Positions 1 to 7,954 of a stretch of DNA of 64,000 nt are shown piece by piece. The position numbers were made by a program, and so were the translations under genes. Source of the stretch: UBA695 sp042691655 (GTDB lineage Bacteria; Verrucomicrobiota; Verrucomicrobiia; Chthoniobacterales; Chthoniobacteraceae); NCBI GenBank assembly GCA_042691655.1, contig CP170506.1, forward strand, positions 1,240,001 through 1,304,000, in the 5' to 3' direction. Positions within the stretch are counted from its first letter, which is position 1. Every line of letters begins with the position of its first letter. Below the pieces are notes generated by a model. The model saw only the letters and a list, made by a program, of their open reading frames with translations. It was not told the origin of the DNA and did no database searches.

Positions 1-1
1 T

Positions 2-838
2 GCCGAGGCCATCGCGCCCACGCAGATCCGGGTGGCCACCCCGTCGCTCGCTTTTTCCAAGGTGGTGACGCAGTTCGCTCCCGCGCCCATTGAGTATCTG
101 CCGGGGATTCATCCCTCGGCGGTGATCGATCCCACAGCCCGCATCGGCGGGAAGGTTTCGATTCAGGCCCATGTGGTGATCGAAGCGGGTGCGGAGATCG
201 GCGACGGCACTTTTCTGGGGGCGAATGTCTACATCGGCCACGGAGCGCGGCTCGGCGCGGACTGTAAAATCTACCCCAATGTTTCGATCCGCGAGCGGTG
301 TGTGCTCGGCGACCGCGTGGTCATTCACAGCGGCGCGGTGATCGGCAGCGACGGCTTCGGGTTCGAAATGAACAACGGCCGGTACGTTAAAATTCCGCAG
401 ATCGGGATCGTGCAGGTCGACAACGACGTCGAGATCGGAGCCAACACCACCATCGACCGGGCCCGTTTTGGCCGGACGTGGATCGGCGAGGGGACCAAGA
501 TCGACAACCTGGTGCAGATTGCGCACAACGTGGTGATCGGCAAGCACAGCATCCTGGTTTCACAGGTCGGCATTTCCGGCAGCAGCCGCGTGGGCAACTA
601 TGCCACGCTCGCTGGCCAGGTCGGCGTGGTGGGGCATATCGAGATTGGCGACCAGGCCATCGTGGCCGCCAAGAGCGGGGTCAGCAAGAGCGTCCCGGCC
701 AAGGAAATGTGGTGGGGTTCGCCTGCCAGCCCCATTCATGAAGCGAAGGAACGCGTGGCTTATGTGAAACGCATTCCCAAACTCATTGAACGCGTCAAGC
801 GGCTCGAAGACCAGGCCGCCGGTCGCGCTGTCGATTAA
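2..838 (+). CDS. lpxD: UDP-3-O-acylglucosamine N-acyltransferase LpxD (5' end outside window)
   Basis: LpxD adds the second 3-hydroxyacyl chain to UDP-3-O-acyl-glucosamine in lipid A synthesis, in the cytoplasm. The reading frame is open to the left edge, so the gene starts before the window; the GTG at 32 is internal. What is present is the hexapeptide-repeat left-handed beta-helix (IGxxxxI/V type repeats such as GAEIGDGTFLG and GHIEIGDQAIV) and the conserved GSDGFGFE segment, then IAHNVVIG, whose histidine matches the LpxD catalytic His. A C-terminal helix (RIPKLIERVKRLE) ends the protein as in the family. About 278 residues are visible against a usual 340 or so, so the missing part is roughly the N-terminal uridine-binding domain. 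The assignment is secure. Confidence 0.95.
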   Translation, partial: AEAIAPTQIRVATPSLAFSKVVTQFAPAPIEYLPGIHPSAVIDPTARIGGKVSIQAHVVIEAGAEIGDGTFLGANVYIGHGARLGADCKIYPNVSIRERCVLGDRVVIHSGAVIGSDGFGFEMNNGRYVKIPQIGIVQVDNDVEIGANTTIDRARFGRTWIGEGTKIDNLVQIAHNVVIGKHSILVSQVGISGSSRVGNYATLAGQVGVVGHIEIGDQAIVAAKSGVSKSVPAKEMWWGSPASPIHEAKERVAYVKRIPKLIERVKRLEDQAAGRAVD

Positions 839-932
839 CTTAAGCTGGCGATAACGCTGGCTTTTTGCGTACCGGGGTTGACGATCGGCCCGGGCCGTGC
901 CAGCATTAGCCCTGCTCCTTCACCCCCCGCCG

Positions 933-1439
933 ATGAAATTCTTCCTCTTATTAGTCCCCGGGATTTTGTGTCTCTTCGGCGGGTGCGCCCAGACGGGGGC
1001 CGTTTTGGAGCGGGATCTTTTTGGCCCGCCCGTTCCGGGCAAAGTCCTCAAGGTGAAGACCACCGCCTATGTCGGCAGGCGCAATGCTGTCGGGCGGCCG
1101 CTCCAATATGGAAAAGTCACCAGTGCCGCATCGGACTGGTCGGTGTTTCCTCTGGGGACCCAGTTCCGGATCGTTGAAACGGGCGACCGGTTCGTTATCG
1201 ACGATTACGGATCGGCCATGGTTGGGACGCGCACGATCGACCTCTATAAGCCACATTCCCGGGCAATGCACGAGTGGGGGATCCGGGACGTGTATATCGA
1301 GATCGAGGAGTGGGGGTCTGCCCGCCGAAGCCTGGAGGTGCTTTCCCCGCGCGAGAATGTGAGCTACGTCCGGCGGATGCTCGCGGCGCTGCGCAAGCAG
1401 TCGCACGGCATGCCAAAGCAGTTCCACAAGGTGGACTGA
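933..1439 (+). CDS. 3D-domain lipoprotein
   Basis: A 168-residue protein with a lipoprotein signal (MKFFLLLVPGILCLFGGCAQ), so probably lipid-anchored in the envelope. The mature part matches the 3D (Asp-Asp-Asp) fold of MltA-type lytic transglycosylases and Gram-positive stationary-phase proteins: SDWSVFPLGTQFRI, then FVIDDYGSAMVG and TIDLY, which supply the conserved acidic residues. The start at 933 was chosen because it begins the signal peptide; an in-frame ATG at 897 would put 12 proline-rich residues ahead of it. Whether it cuts peptidoglycan is an inference from the fold. It stands alone between lpxD and the alcohol dehydrogenase. Confidence 0.8.
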   Translation: MKFFLLLVPGILCLFGGCAQTGAVLERDLFGPPVPGKVLKVKTTAYVGRRNAVGRPLQYGKVTSAASDWSVFPLGTQFRIVETGDRFVIDDYGSAMVGTRTIDLYKPHSRAMHEWGIRDVYIEIEEWGSARRSLEVLSPRENVSYVRRMLAALRKQSHGMPKQFHKVD

Positions 1440-1444
1440 TGGGC

Positions 1445-1520
1445 TGAGCGGCGGCGCTCGCCGGGGCTTGTATTCAGTGAATCCAGGCGGCCCGGCTCAG
1501 CTTCTTGCTTACCCCAGAAA
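1445..1520. repeat. Diverged core of a palindromic repeat (see 35686-35858)
   Basis: The stretch around 1467-1487 (CTTGTATTCAGTGAATCCAG) is a near-palindrome. It sits in a context (GGCGGCG.CTCG before; CGGCTC and CTTACCC after) that matches the centre of the element at 35686-35858. The outer inverted arms of that element are not recognisable here, so this is probably an eroded or partial copy in the gap before yqhD. Confidence 0.5.
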
Positions 1521-1571
1521 GCCCTACGTTCTAGGTGCTCATTCTTGCGGGAGTTTGGTATCATCCCCGCC

Positions 1572-2714
1572 ATGGATAACTTCGTTTTCAAGAACCCTAC
1601 GGAAATTCTTTTTGGGCGCGGGATGATTGCCCAAATCGCAGAACGTGTTCCGGCCGAAAAGCCGGTCCTTCTCCTCTACGGCGGCGGCTCGATTAAGCGC
1701 AATGGGGTCTACGATCAGGTTCGGGCGGCGCTGAAAGGGCACCGGGTGATCGAGTTTGGCGGAATCGAGGCGAATCCGGTTTATGAAACGTGTTTGAAGG
1801 CGGTGGAGGAAGTCAAAGCGCAGGGCGTCGGCTTTATCCTCGCGGTGGGAGGCGGTTCGGTGATCGACGCGGCCAAGTTCATCGCGGCGGCAAGCCTCTA
1901 CAAGGCGGGGGAGCAGTGGAATATTTTGCTGACGGGTGGTGGCGACATTGGGGCCGCGCTGCCGCTGGGTGCGGTGCTGACGCTTCCCGCCACGGGCTCG
2001 GAATCGAATGGAAACGCCGTGATTTCGCGCCAGGCGACCCACGAGAAGCTGGCGCTGGCCTCCGGGTTGGTTTTCCCGGTGTTCTCGGTGCTGGACCCTG
2101 AAACGACCTTTACGCTGCCGCAAAAACAGGTGCGCAACGGCGTCGTCGATTCGTTTGTGCATGTGATGGAGCAATACCTGACGTTCCCGGTGTATGCGCC
2201 GTTGCAGGACCGTTTTTCGGAGTCGATTCTCCAGACGCTGGTGGAAGTCGGGCCCGTGACGCTCGCGGAACCTCAAAATTACGACGCCCGCGCTGCGTTC
2301 ATGTGGAGCGCCACGCTGGCCCTCAATACGCTGATCGCCTGCGGGGTGCCGCAGGACTGGTCAACCCACATGATCGGCCACGAGTTGACTGCGTTCTACG
2401 GCCTGGACCACGCAGAGAGCCTGGCGATTGTGCTGCCGGGGGTTTGGGAGCGGGAGCTTGAGCACAAGGCGGCCAAGCTCGAACAGTATGGGGCCCGGGT
2501 TTGGGGCGTCCGGACGGCGCCGGAGGCCATTGCGGCCACGGAGAAGTTTTTCCAATCCCTCGGGATGCCGACGCGCCTTTCGGATTACCAGATCGACGCG
2601 GAGGAAGCGGCGGAGAAGGTGCAGGCGCGCTTCATCGAGCGCGGGACGTTGCTGGGCGAACACCAGGATATCACGCCGAACGCGGTGGCGGCTATTCTGC
2701 GCTCCCGGGCGTAG
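1572..2714 (+). CDS. yqhD: NADPH-dependent iron/zinc-type alcohol (aldehyde) dehydrogenase, YqhD/butanol dehydrogenase family
   Basis: A group III metal-dependent alcohol dehydrogenase of 380 residues, which reduces short-chain aldehydes with NADPH in the cytoplasm. The N-terminus (NFVFKNPTEILFGRG) and the GGGS nucleotide-binding loops (YGGGSIK, VGGGSVIDAAK) are typical. The metal ligands known from E. coli YqhD map to Asp193, His197, His266 and His280 (GVVDSFVH; STHMIGHELTAFYGLDHAES). The start at 1572 fits the family N-terminus; a TTG at 1545 would add nine residues. It stands alone and is convergent with the export operon that follows. Confidence 0.92.
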   Translation: MDNFVFKNPTEILFGRGMIAQIAERVPAEKPVLLLYGGGSIKRNGVYDQVRAALKGHRVIEFGGIEANPVYETCLKAVEEVKAQGVGFILAVGGGSVIDAAKFIAAASLYKAGEQWNILLTGGGDIGAALPLGAVLTLPATGSESNGNAVISRQATHEKLALASGLVFPVFSVLDPETTFTLPQKQVRNGVVDSFVHVMEQYLTFPVYAPLQDRFSESILQTLVEVGPVTLAEPQNYDARAAFMWSATLALNTLIACGVPQDWSTHMIGHELTAFYGLDHAESLAIVLPGVWERELEHKAAKLEQYGARVWGVRTAPEAIAATEKFFQSLGMPTRLSDYQIDAEEAAEKVQARFIERGTLLGEHQDITPNAVAAILRSRA

Positions 2715-2734
2715 GCCCGGAACGGCGTTCCGGC

Positions 2735-4075
2735 CTATCCGTACCGGAGCGCCTCGATGGGATCGAGGGTGGAGGCTTTCCATGCCGGGTAGAGGCCGGA
2801 GATGACGCCGATGCCCACGGCGAAGGCAAAGGAAATCATGACGGCGCTAAAGGTGATGATGGGGGCGTTTTCGACCGGGGAGAGGAGGACCAGGACCTGC
2901 ACGACGCCGGTGGCGGCCAGCAGCCCGAGGACGCCGCCGATGAGCCCAATGACGCCGCTCTCGACGACAATCTGCACGAAAATATCGTGCCGCCGCGCGC
3001 CGATGGCCCTCCGGACGCCGATTTCGCGAATGCGCTCGGTGATGCTCGCGAGCATGATATTGGTGATGCCGATGCCGCCCACCAGCAAGCTGATGCCCGC
3101 GATGAGGCTGCCGCTGGTGCGGGTCGCGCGGATGCTGCTTTCGATGTTGTCGAACCATTCCTCGCGGGTGTCGAAGCCGAAGTCGTCGATGCCGCGGTGG
3201 GTCCGGTCGAGGATGGAGCGGACTTGCGTGAGGGTTTCGTCGAAGATCGCGATGTCGGCGACGCGGAAGGAAAGGCGATCGAGCCTGCGGTTGGCGCTGC
3301 CGTCGGAGTTCGAGGCGGTGCGGAAGTCGTTGAAAAAGGTGCTGTAGGGGACGGCGATGCAGTGGTTTTTTTCCCAGAACTGGTCGTACTGGCGCATCTT
3401 CTTTTTCGTTTTGCCCATGCGGGCCATGCGGCGCTTGAGCTGGGCGTCGCTAACGCCTGCCTGGCGTTTGCGCTTGGCGGCGTTGCTCTCGTAGTGCTTG
3501 AGAATGCCGACGATGCGGTAGGGGACGCCCATGATGCGGATGCTCTCGCCGATGGGGCGGCAGCTGGGGTTCCCTGGCCAGAGTTCGGCGGGGATGTCGG
3601 AGCCGATCACTACGACGCGGTTGACCTGGTCGATGTCGTTCTGCGCGAGCAGGCGGCCCTCCTCCAGCTCCAGGATGCCCAGCTCGAAGAACTCGGGCGA
3701 GGTGCCGATGGCTTTGAGCCGCAGGGTTTTGTTGTCCCGGCTGATGGGCATGGGCTGGTTCATTTCGGGGACCACCAGGTCCACTAGCGAGGCTCCTTTT
3801 TCGAGCGCGGTGACGTCGGCCATGGTGCGGCCGGAGGAGAGGAAGGCGAGGTCCTGCATTTCCTCAGAGGGCTCTTTGTTATTGACCTCCACGCGCTGCA
3901 CGCCGCCGCTGGCCGCGAGCATTTCGCGCATGCCGCGGGCGACGCCTTCGGTGAGCGCGAACATGGAGAGGAGGCTCGCCACGCCGAGGATGATCCCGAG
4001 CATGGTGAGGAAACTGCGGAATTTGTGCGCGCCGATTTCCTTGAGGCCGATGATCAGGCCAAACCAGAAGTTCAC
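2735..4075 (-). CDS. MacB/FtsX-type ABC transporter permease
   Basis: A 446-residue inner-membrane subunit of a tripartite MacAB-like or Lol-like exporter. It has an N-terminal transmembrane segment (SFLTMLGIILGVASLLSMFAL), a large periplasmic domain, and three C-terminal membrane segments. The third-TM signature GISLLVGGIGITNIMLASITER and REIGVRRAIGARR are hallmark MacB/FtsX motifs, and the protein ends PAWKASTLDPIEALRYG. The start is a GTG whose last two bases overlap the TGA of the upstream ATPase gene (GTGA), implying coupled translation. A strongly basic segment at about residues 194-238, with many Lys and Arg, interrupts the periplasmic domain and is unusual. The substrate is unknown. 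Confidence 0.9.
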   Translation of the reverse strand: MNFWFGLIIGLKEIGAHKFRSFLTMLGIILGVASLLSMFALTEGVARGMREMLAASGGVQRVEVNNKEPSEEMQDLAFLSSGRTMADVTALEKGASLVDLVVPEMNQPMPISRDNKTLRLKAIGTSPEFFELGILELEEGRLLAQNDIDQVNRVVVIGSDIPAELWPGNPSCRPIGESIRIMGVPYRIVGILKHYESNAAKRKRQAGVSDAQLKRRMARMGKTKKKMRQYDQFWEKNHCIAVPYSTFFNDFRTASNSDGSANRRLDRLSFRVADIAIFDETLTQVRSILDRTHRGIDDFGFDTREEWFDNIESSIRATRTSGSLIAGISLLVGGIGITNIMLASITERIREIGVRRAIGARRHDIFVQIVVESGVIGLIGGVLGLLAATGVVQVLVLLSPVENAPIITFSAVMISFAFAVGIGVISGLYPAWKASTLDPIEALRYG

Positions 4076-4821
4076 GCCTGGGCCTCCTCCTCTTTTTGCG
4101 GAGCGGGGTGGGCTACCAGCAGCGGTGCGGTTTGGGATATGGCGGCATCGACGCCGACGCGGATGAGGCCGTCGCGCATTTCGATGCGCCGGGGCAGGCG
4201 GGAGGCGATGTTGTTGTCGTGGGTGACGATGACGATGGTGCAGCCGCTCTCGGCTAATTCGCGGAAGAGGGTCAGGATCGTTTCGCCGGTTTTGGAGTCG
4301 AGGTTGCCGGTGGGCTCGTCGGCGAAGACGATTTTTGGGGTATTCACAATCGCTCGCGCAATGGCGACGCGCTGGCACTGGCCGCCGCTGAGCTGGAGCG
4401 GGGTGTTGTACATGCGGTGGGCGAGGTCGACGCGCTCGATGGCGGCGATGGCCCGCTCGCGCCGCACTTTGGCGCTGACTCCGGCGTAGACCATCGGCAG
4501 TTCGACGTTGTGGAGGACGTCGAGCTTGGGCAGGAGGTTGAAGGCCTGGAAGACGAAGCCGATTTTCGAGTTCCGCATTTTGGAGAGCTGATCGTCGGAG
4601 GCGTTGGAGACGTCCACGCCGTCGATGACGAGGCTGCCGCTGGTGGGAGTGTCGAGGCAGCCCAGGAGGTGCATCAGGGTCGATTTTCCGGAGCCGCTGG
4701 GGCCGATGATGCAGAGAAATTCGCCCGCGTCGATGGTGAGCGATACGCCGTCGAGGGCGGCGATGTCCTGGTCGCCGACGCGGTAGATTTTGCGAATGTC
4801 GCGGAGTTCAACGAGAGCCAT
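4072..4821 (-). CDS. ABC transporter ATPase, MacB/LolD type
   Basis: The 249-residue ATP-hydrolysing subunit for the permease encoded just downstream. Walker A is GPSGSGKST (residues 40-48), the signature is LSGGQ (144-148) and Walker B ends FADEP (166-170), followed by the D-loop GNLDS. The switch histidine is in IVTHD. After the canonical domain comes an extra tail rich in Ala, Pro and Glu. It lies between the membrane-fusion protein (37-nt gap) and the permease (4-nt overlap), so the three form one operon. MacB normally fuses the ATPase and permease; here they are separate, as in LolCDE and many MacB-like systems. Confidence 0.93.
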   Translation of the reverse strand: MALVELRDIRKIYRVGDQDIAALDGVSLTIDAGEFLCIIGPSGSGKSTLMHLLGCLDTPTSGSLVIDGVDVSNASDDQLSKMRNSKIGFVFQAFNLLPKLDVLHNVELPMVYAGVSAKVRRERAIAAIERVDLAHRMYNTPLQLSGGQCQRVAIARAIVNTPKIVFADEPTGNLDSKTGETILTLFRELAESGCTIVIVTHDNNIASRLPRRIEMRDGLIRVGVDAAISQTAPLLVAHPAPQKEEEAQA

Positions 4822-4858
4822 GGCTGGGGAGCGGGAAACCGGGGGCTGAAACTGAGCG

Positions 4859-5962
4859 CTAGCCCTTTTTCTCCAGGACGCGGGGTTCTACGGTAAGGAT
4901 CTGGTCGCCGGGTTTGAGGCCCGTCTTGACTTCGGCGTAGTCCAAGGCCGCCACGCCGACGGTGACTTCCTGTTCGCGCGGGACGCCGTTCTCAATGATA
5001 TAGACGACTTGCTTGTCGTTCTGGCCCTTGAAGACGGCGGAAACGGGGATGGCGATGGCCTGGTCGGCGTGGGCCACGGGGACGGCCAGGTTGACCATCA
5101 TGCCGGGCCGCAGGCGGGTGCTTGGCTTGAGGATGGCGGCCTGGACTTGGAAGCCTTTGACGCCGTTCTTGATGGTGGCCACGGGGGCGATGAAGCTGAT
5201 GCGGGCGTCCATGGTTTCCTGTTTGATGGACTCCATGCGCACGTTGACGACTTGCTTGAGGGCGAGCCGCGCGACGTCGACCTGGTTGACGTTGGTGGTG
5301 ACGAGGAGCTTGGAGAGGTCGGCCACGGTCAGGAGCGTGGTGCCGGAGTTGACGCTGCCTGCGGCGACGACGACCTGGCCTTCGATGACCTGGACTTGCA
5401 GAACGGTGCCGTCGATGGCGGCAACGAGGTGGCTTTTGGTGATCTGGTCCTCGGCACTTTGCAGTTTGCGCTGGGCTTTGGAGAGTTCGTTTTTGGCGAT
5501 GGCGAGGTCGCTATCCAGGTTATCGAAGGATTCCTTGGTGATCAGCTTGGCTTTGAAGAGTTCCTTGCCGCGGTTGAAATTGTGCATGGCGCGGTCGACG
5601 CTGAGCTGGCTGCCGGTGACTTCGGCGACGGCGGAGGCCTTGGAGTTCTGGAGATCGGTGTCGTCGATTTCGGCAAGCGCCTGCCCGGCTTTGACGCGCT
5701 GGCCGGGCTCGACGTGGAGCGCCTTGACTTTGCCGCCGACTTCGGACTTTACCTCAAGCTGAAACTCGGGAGCGACGTCGCCGGAGACTTCGATGGAGTA
5801 GTCGATGTCGCGGCGTTCGGCGGTGGCGAGGTATTCTTCAGGGATGGCGACCTTGCTTGGACCGGCAAGTTTTTGCCAGTACGCGCCCAGGGCGTTGCGG
5901 CTGAACCAGAGGGTCAGCAGCACAACGACGAAGGCTAGGAGTATAAGGGGGGCCTTTTTCAT
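4859..5962 (-). CDS. MacA/HlyD-type periplasmic adaptor
   Basis: A 367-residue membrane-fusion protein that would link the ABC permease to an outer-membrane channel. It has an N-terminal anchor (MKKAPLILLAFVVVLLTLWF), then a barrel-sandwich hybrid (KALHVEPGQRVKAGQALAEID), a coiled-coil hairpin (about residues 125-170), the second lipoyl half-motif (IDGTVLQVQVIEGQVV), a beta-barrel and a membrane-proximal domain ending LKPGDQILT. The start at 5962 was chosen because it begins the membrane anchor; the frame stays open to an ATG at 6058, which would add 32 residues. No TolC-like partner is in the window. It is the first gene of the three-gene minus-strand operon. Confidence 0.9.
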   Translation of the reverse strand: MKKAPLILLAFVVVLLTLWFSRNALGAYWQKLAGPSKVAIPEEYLATAERRDIDYSIEVSGDVAPEFQLEVKSEVGGKVKALHVEPGQRVKAGQALAEIDDTDLQNSKASAVAEVTGSQLSVDRAMHNFNRGKELFKAKLITKESFDNLDSDLAIAKNELSKAQRKLQSAEDQITKSHLVAAIDGTVLQVQVIEGQVVVAAGSVNSGTTLLTVADLSKLLVTTNVNQVDVARLALKQVVNVRMESIKQETMDARISFIAPVATIKNGVKGFQVQAAILKPSTRLRPGMMVNLAVPVAHADQAIAIPVSAVFKGQNDKQVVYIIENGVPREQEVTVGVAALDYAEVKTGLKPGDQILTVEPRVLEKKG

Positions 5963-6147
5963 CGAACTGGTAACTAAAGCATAGATAGACCCCAAGGGGA
6001 ATGCTTTCGTTCGAGAAAAAGCCGCTCCTTTTTTGGCTATTTGCTTTAGGTCGCTCATTTGGCGGGATGGTTTTTTAGGACGCTAAGCCGAAAATAGGTG
6101 GGTTTATGCGAAATGATTCGCGCCCAAAGGCCGGAAAAAAGGCATTG

Positions 6148-6290
6148 GGTTCACGCAAAGGCGCAAAGGCGCAAAAAAGACGAAGGCAAGAGTCTCGGTT
6201 TATTCGCGTCTCGGGTCTCTATTTTGGACTTCTCTGCATTCTTTACCCCGTCTACTTCGGTATCTTCCGTCTCGGCTTCCAGTTGCCGCG
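6148..6290. repeat. Intergenic repeat of the CGCAAAGGCGCAAAGG / GAGACGGAAGATACCGAAG type
   Basis: One side has tandem TTCACGCAAAGGCGCAAAGG; the other, read on the minus strand, has a purine-rich run resembling GAGACGGAAGATACCGAAG. The second copy at 20131-20243 has the same plan: purine-rich tandem heptamers facing pyrimidine-rich ones across a short spacer. Such elements recur between genes in many environmental bacteria. The two copies here are clearly diverged from each other. Confidence 0.5.
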
Positions 6291-6376
6291 TCGGCACGAT
6301 GAACAATTCCGCCAAAACAAAACTGGCAACGGCTAAACCCATTTTGTCACCGATTTCCACACACGATGCTTTCTTT

Positions 6377-6537
6377 AGGGCACCTCTGGAAACCGGGGCA
6401 CGTCATCCACTTTGTCTTTTTGCGCCCTTTCGGCCCCATTTTTCAGTCAATATTGATGAATATTGCCCGAAAAATGGGGCCGAAAGGTCATCAAAAATCC
6501 TTCGTGGCTGCCATACCCCGGTTTCCAGAGGTGCCCT
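6377..6537. repeat. 161-bp long palindrome (hairpin element)
   Basis: Three nested inverted repeats share one centre. The outer arms are a perfect 22-bp pair (6377-6398 with 6516-6537), the middle arms a perfect 19-bp pair (6426-6444 with 6469-6487), and the inner arms a 7-bp pair (6448-6454 with 6459-6465) around a 4-nt loop. Only the 27-28 nt between the outer and middle arms have drifted. The plan matches a MITE or similar folded element; its mobility is inferred only. Confidence 0.75.
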
Positions 6538-6661
6538 TAAGCCGCCACGGAGCCAAAGTCTCCTAACAGGGCATCCTGGAAAAATGCGCGAACGGACCAA
6601 GGCGGCGCGCGAAGCCGACGCTATCGCGCGGTAGCGCGAGAAGGTCCAGCGCTTGCGCTGG

Positions 6662-7894
6662 TTACGCTGGTTGGCGGCCTAGGTCGCTGCGGTCTTCCAT
6701 GACGTGGGCGGCCCAGTCGAGAGCGGAGGAGGAGGCGTTCCACATGTCCACGAAAGGCTGGCGACCGGAAAGGAGAGCGTCCATGCGGTGCTCCTGGTAG
6801 GCGAGCTCGGTGGCCAGCGGGAGATAGACTTCCCGCGCGCCCTCGTCGTTGGCGTAATCGAAAAGGCCGTTGTAACAATGGCGGCCGTCTTCCCAGCCGG
6901 GGTGGTTGAGGATCGGGTAGAGACAGATCCCCTCCAGGGGGACGCCGAGCGTGGTGGCTGCCGCGGCTTCATTGACGATATAGCGCAGCCAGGCGGGGCG
7001 GGTTTCGTCCTCGATGCCGGTTTCCGCGATAAAGAGCGGGCGCTCGTAGCGTTCGTAGATCTCGGCGAGCATCCAGCGCACGTGCCGGTAGCGGGGATCG
7101 GACGGGGCGAGCATGGAGCCGTGGCCGCCGGGGTAGCGCCACTGGTTGTGGATGTAGTAGTTGACGCCTAGGACGTCCATGAACTCCGGCGCACCGCCCA
7201 GCTCCGGCTCGACGCGGCCGATGAGCATGTCCCACGCTTCGAACTGGCTCTGGCGAAAGGCCTCGGCCTCGGGGGCGTCTTCGGCGCGGTCGGGCCGGGC
7301 GATGACGTGGATCATCGGGTCGACCTGGAAAAAAACGGTCCCGGGGTTGACGTCGCGCAGCTCGGTCATGGCGGCGACCGATGCCCGGACGAGCTGGCGC
7401 TTGAGCTCCTGGCCCCGGCCCTTCGCGAAGGGGTACATGATGCCCTCCTGCGCCGCCGCCCAGGAGAAGAAGGAAATTTCGTTGATGGGGGCGACCCACG
7501 GGGCGGCTTCCCCTTCGTCTTTCATGAGCCAGGCCCAGTGGCGGGCGTAGTTGGCAAAGCGGTTGACGAACTGGGGGGAAAAAAGGTCGAGGTCATCGGG
7601 CCAGCCGTAGTGGAAAAGGTCCCAGATGACCTGGGTGCCCGCTTCGCGCGCGGCCCGCAGCATGGGCAGGAAGCTGGCCCAGTTGAAGACGCCCGGTTTT
7701 TCCTCCACCCGGTGCCAGCGCACGCCGTCGCGGACGGTTTCCATTCCGTAGCGTTTGAGGAGGCGGTAGTCGCTCTCGGCAAAGCGGTCGTGCTGGGTGG
7801 CGGCGAGCATATCGAGGCGCTGGCCGTTGGCGAGCCGATGCGTGGAGCACTCAAACCCGCCCAGGAAGAAGCTGCGGAATAACGGGTGTTTCAT
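6662..7894 (-). CDS. GH1-like (clan A) glycoside hydrolase family protein
   Basis: A 410-residue protein with the (beta/alpha)8 layout of family 1 glycosidases. The N-terminus FLGGFECSTHR matches the opening strand (FxxGxxxS). RYGMETVRDGVRWHRVEEKPGVFNW matches the second strand region. Candidate catalytic glutamates are in PINEISF (acid/base position) and FIAETGIEDE (nucleophile position). There is no signal peptide, so it probably acts in the cytoplasm. The residues around the active site differ from classical beta-glucosidases, and the substrate cannot be told from sequence alone. It is divergent from the penicillin-binding protein gene, with 60 bp between the starts. Confidence 0.75.
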   Translation of the reverse strand: MKHPLFRSFFLGGFECSTHRLANGQRLDMLAATQHDRFAESDYRLLKRYGMETVRDGVRWHRVEEKPGVFNWASFLPMLRAAREAGTQVIWDLFHYGWPDDLDLFSPQFVNRFANYARHWAWLMKDEGEAAPWVAPINEISFFSWAAAQEGIMYPFAKGRGQELKRQLVRASVAAMTELRDVNPGTVFFQVDPMIHVIARPDRAEDAPEAEAFRQSQFEAWDMLIGRVEPELGGAPEFMDVLGVNYYIHNQWRYPGGHGSMLAPSDPRYRHVRWMLAEIYERYERPLFIAETGIEDETRPAWLRYIVNEAAAATTLGVPLEGICLYPILNHPGWEDGRHCYNGLFDYANDEGAREVYLPLATELAYQEHRMDALLSGRQPFVDMWNASSSALDWAAHVMEDRSDLGRQPA

Positions 7895-7954
7895 CGAAGG
7901 GGGATTCGCGCGCCGCCGCTAAAGCGCCCCTTTCTTTTTTGCCGCATCCGTGGT

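Larger units (their letters stand above)
6063..6661. other. Non-coding region of about 600 bp with repeats
   Basis: This gap lies between the start of the adaptor gene and the end of the GH1-like gene. The small frames across it show no protein-like composition. It holds a diverged intergenic repeat (about 6148-6290) and a large palindrome (6377-6537). The end of the gap, near 6600-6660, has several GCGCG and GCGCTTGCGCTGG stretches that can form short hairpins, possibly a termination region for the hydrolase gene. No tRNA or known ncRNA was recognised. Confidence 0.6.

Noticed and set aside
2501..3787. 428-codon plus-strand frame running past the end of yqhD
   Set aside because: It overlaps yqhD and the permease gene and is Asp/Gly/Ala-rich without a domain.
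6098..6634. 178-codon frame in the 6.1-6.6 kb gap
   Set aside because: It runs through the repeats and palindrome and has no protein-like composition or start signal.
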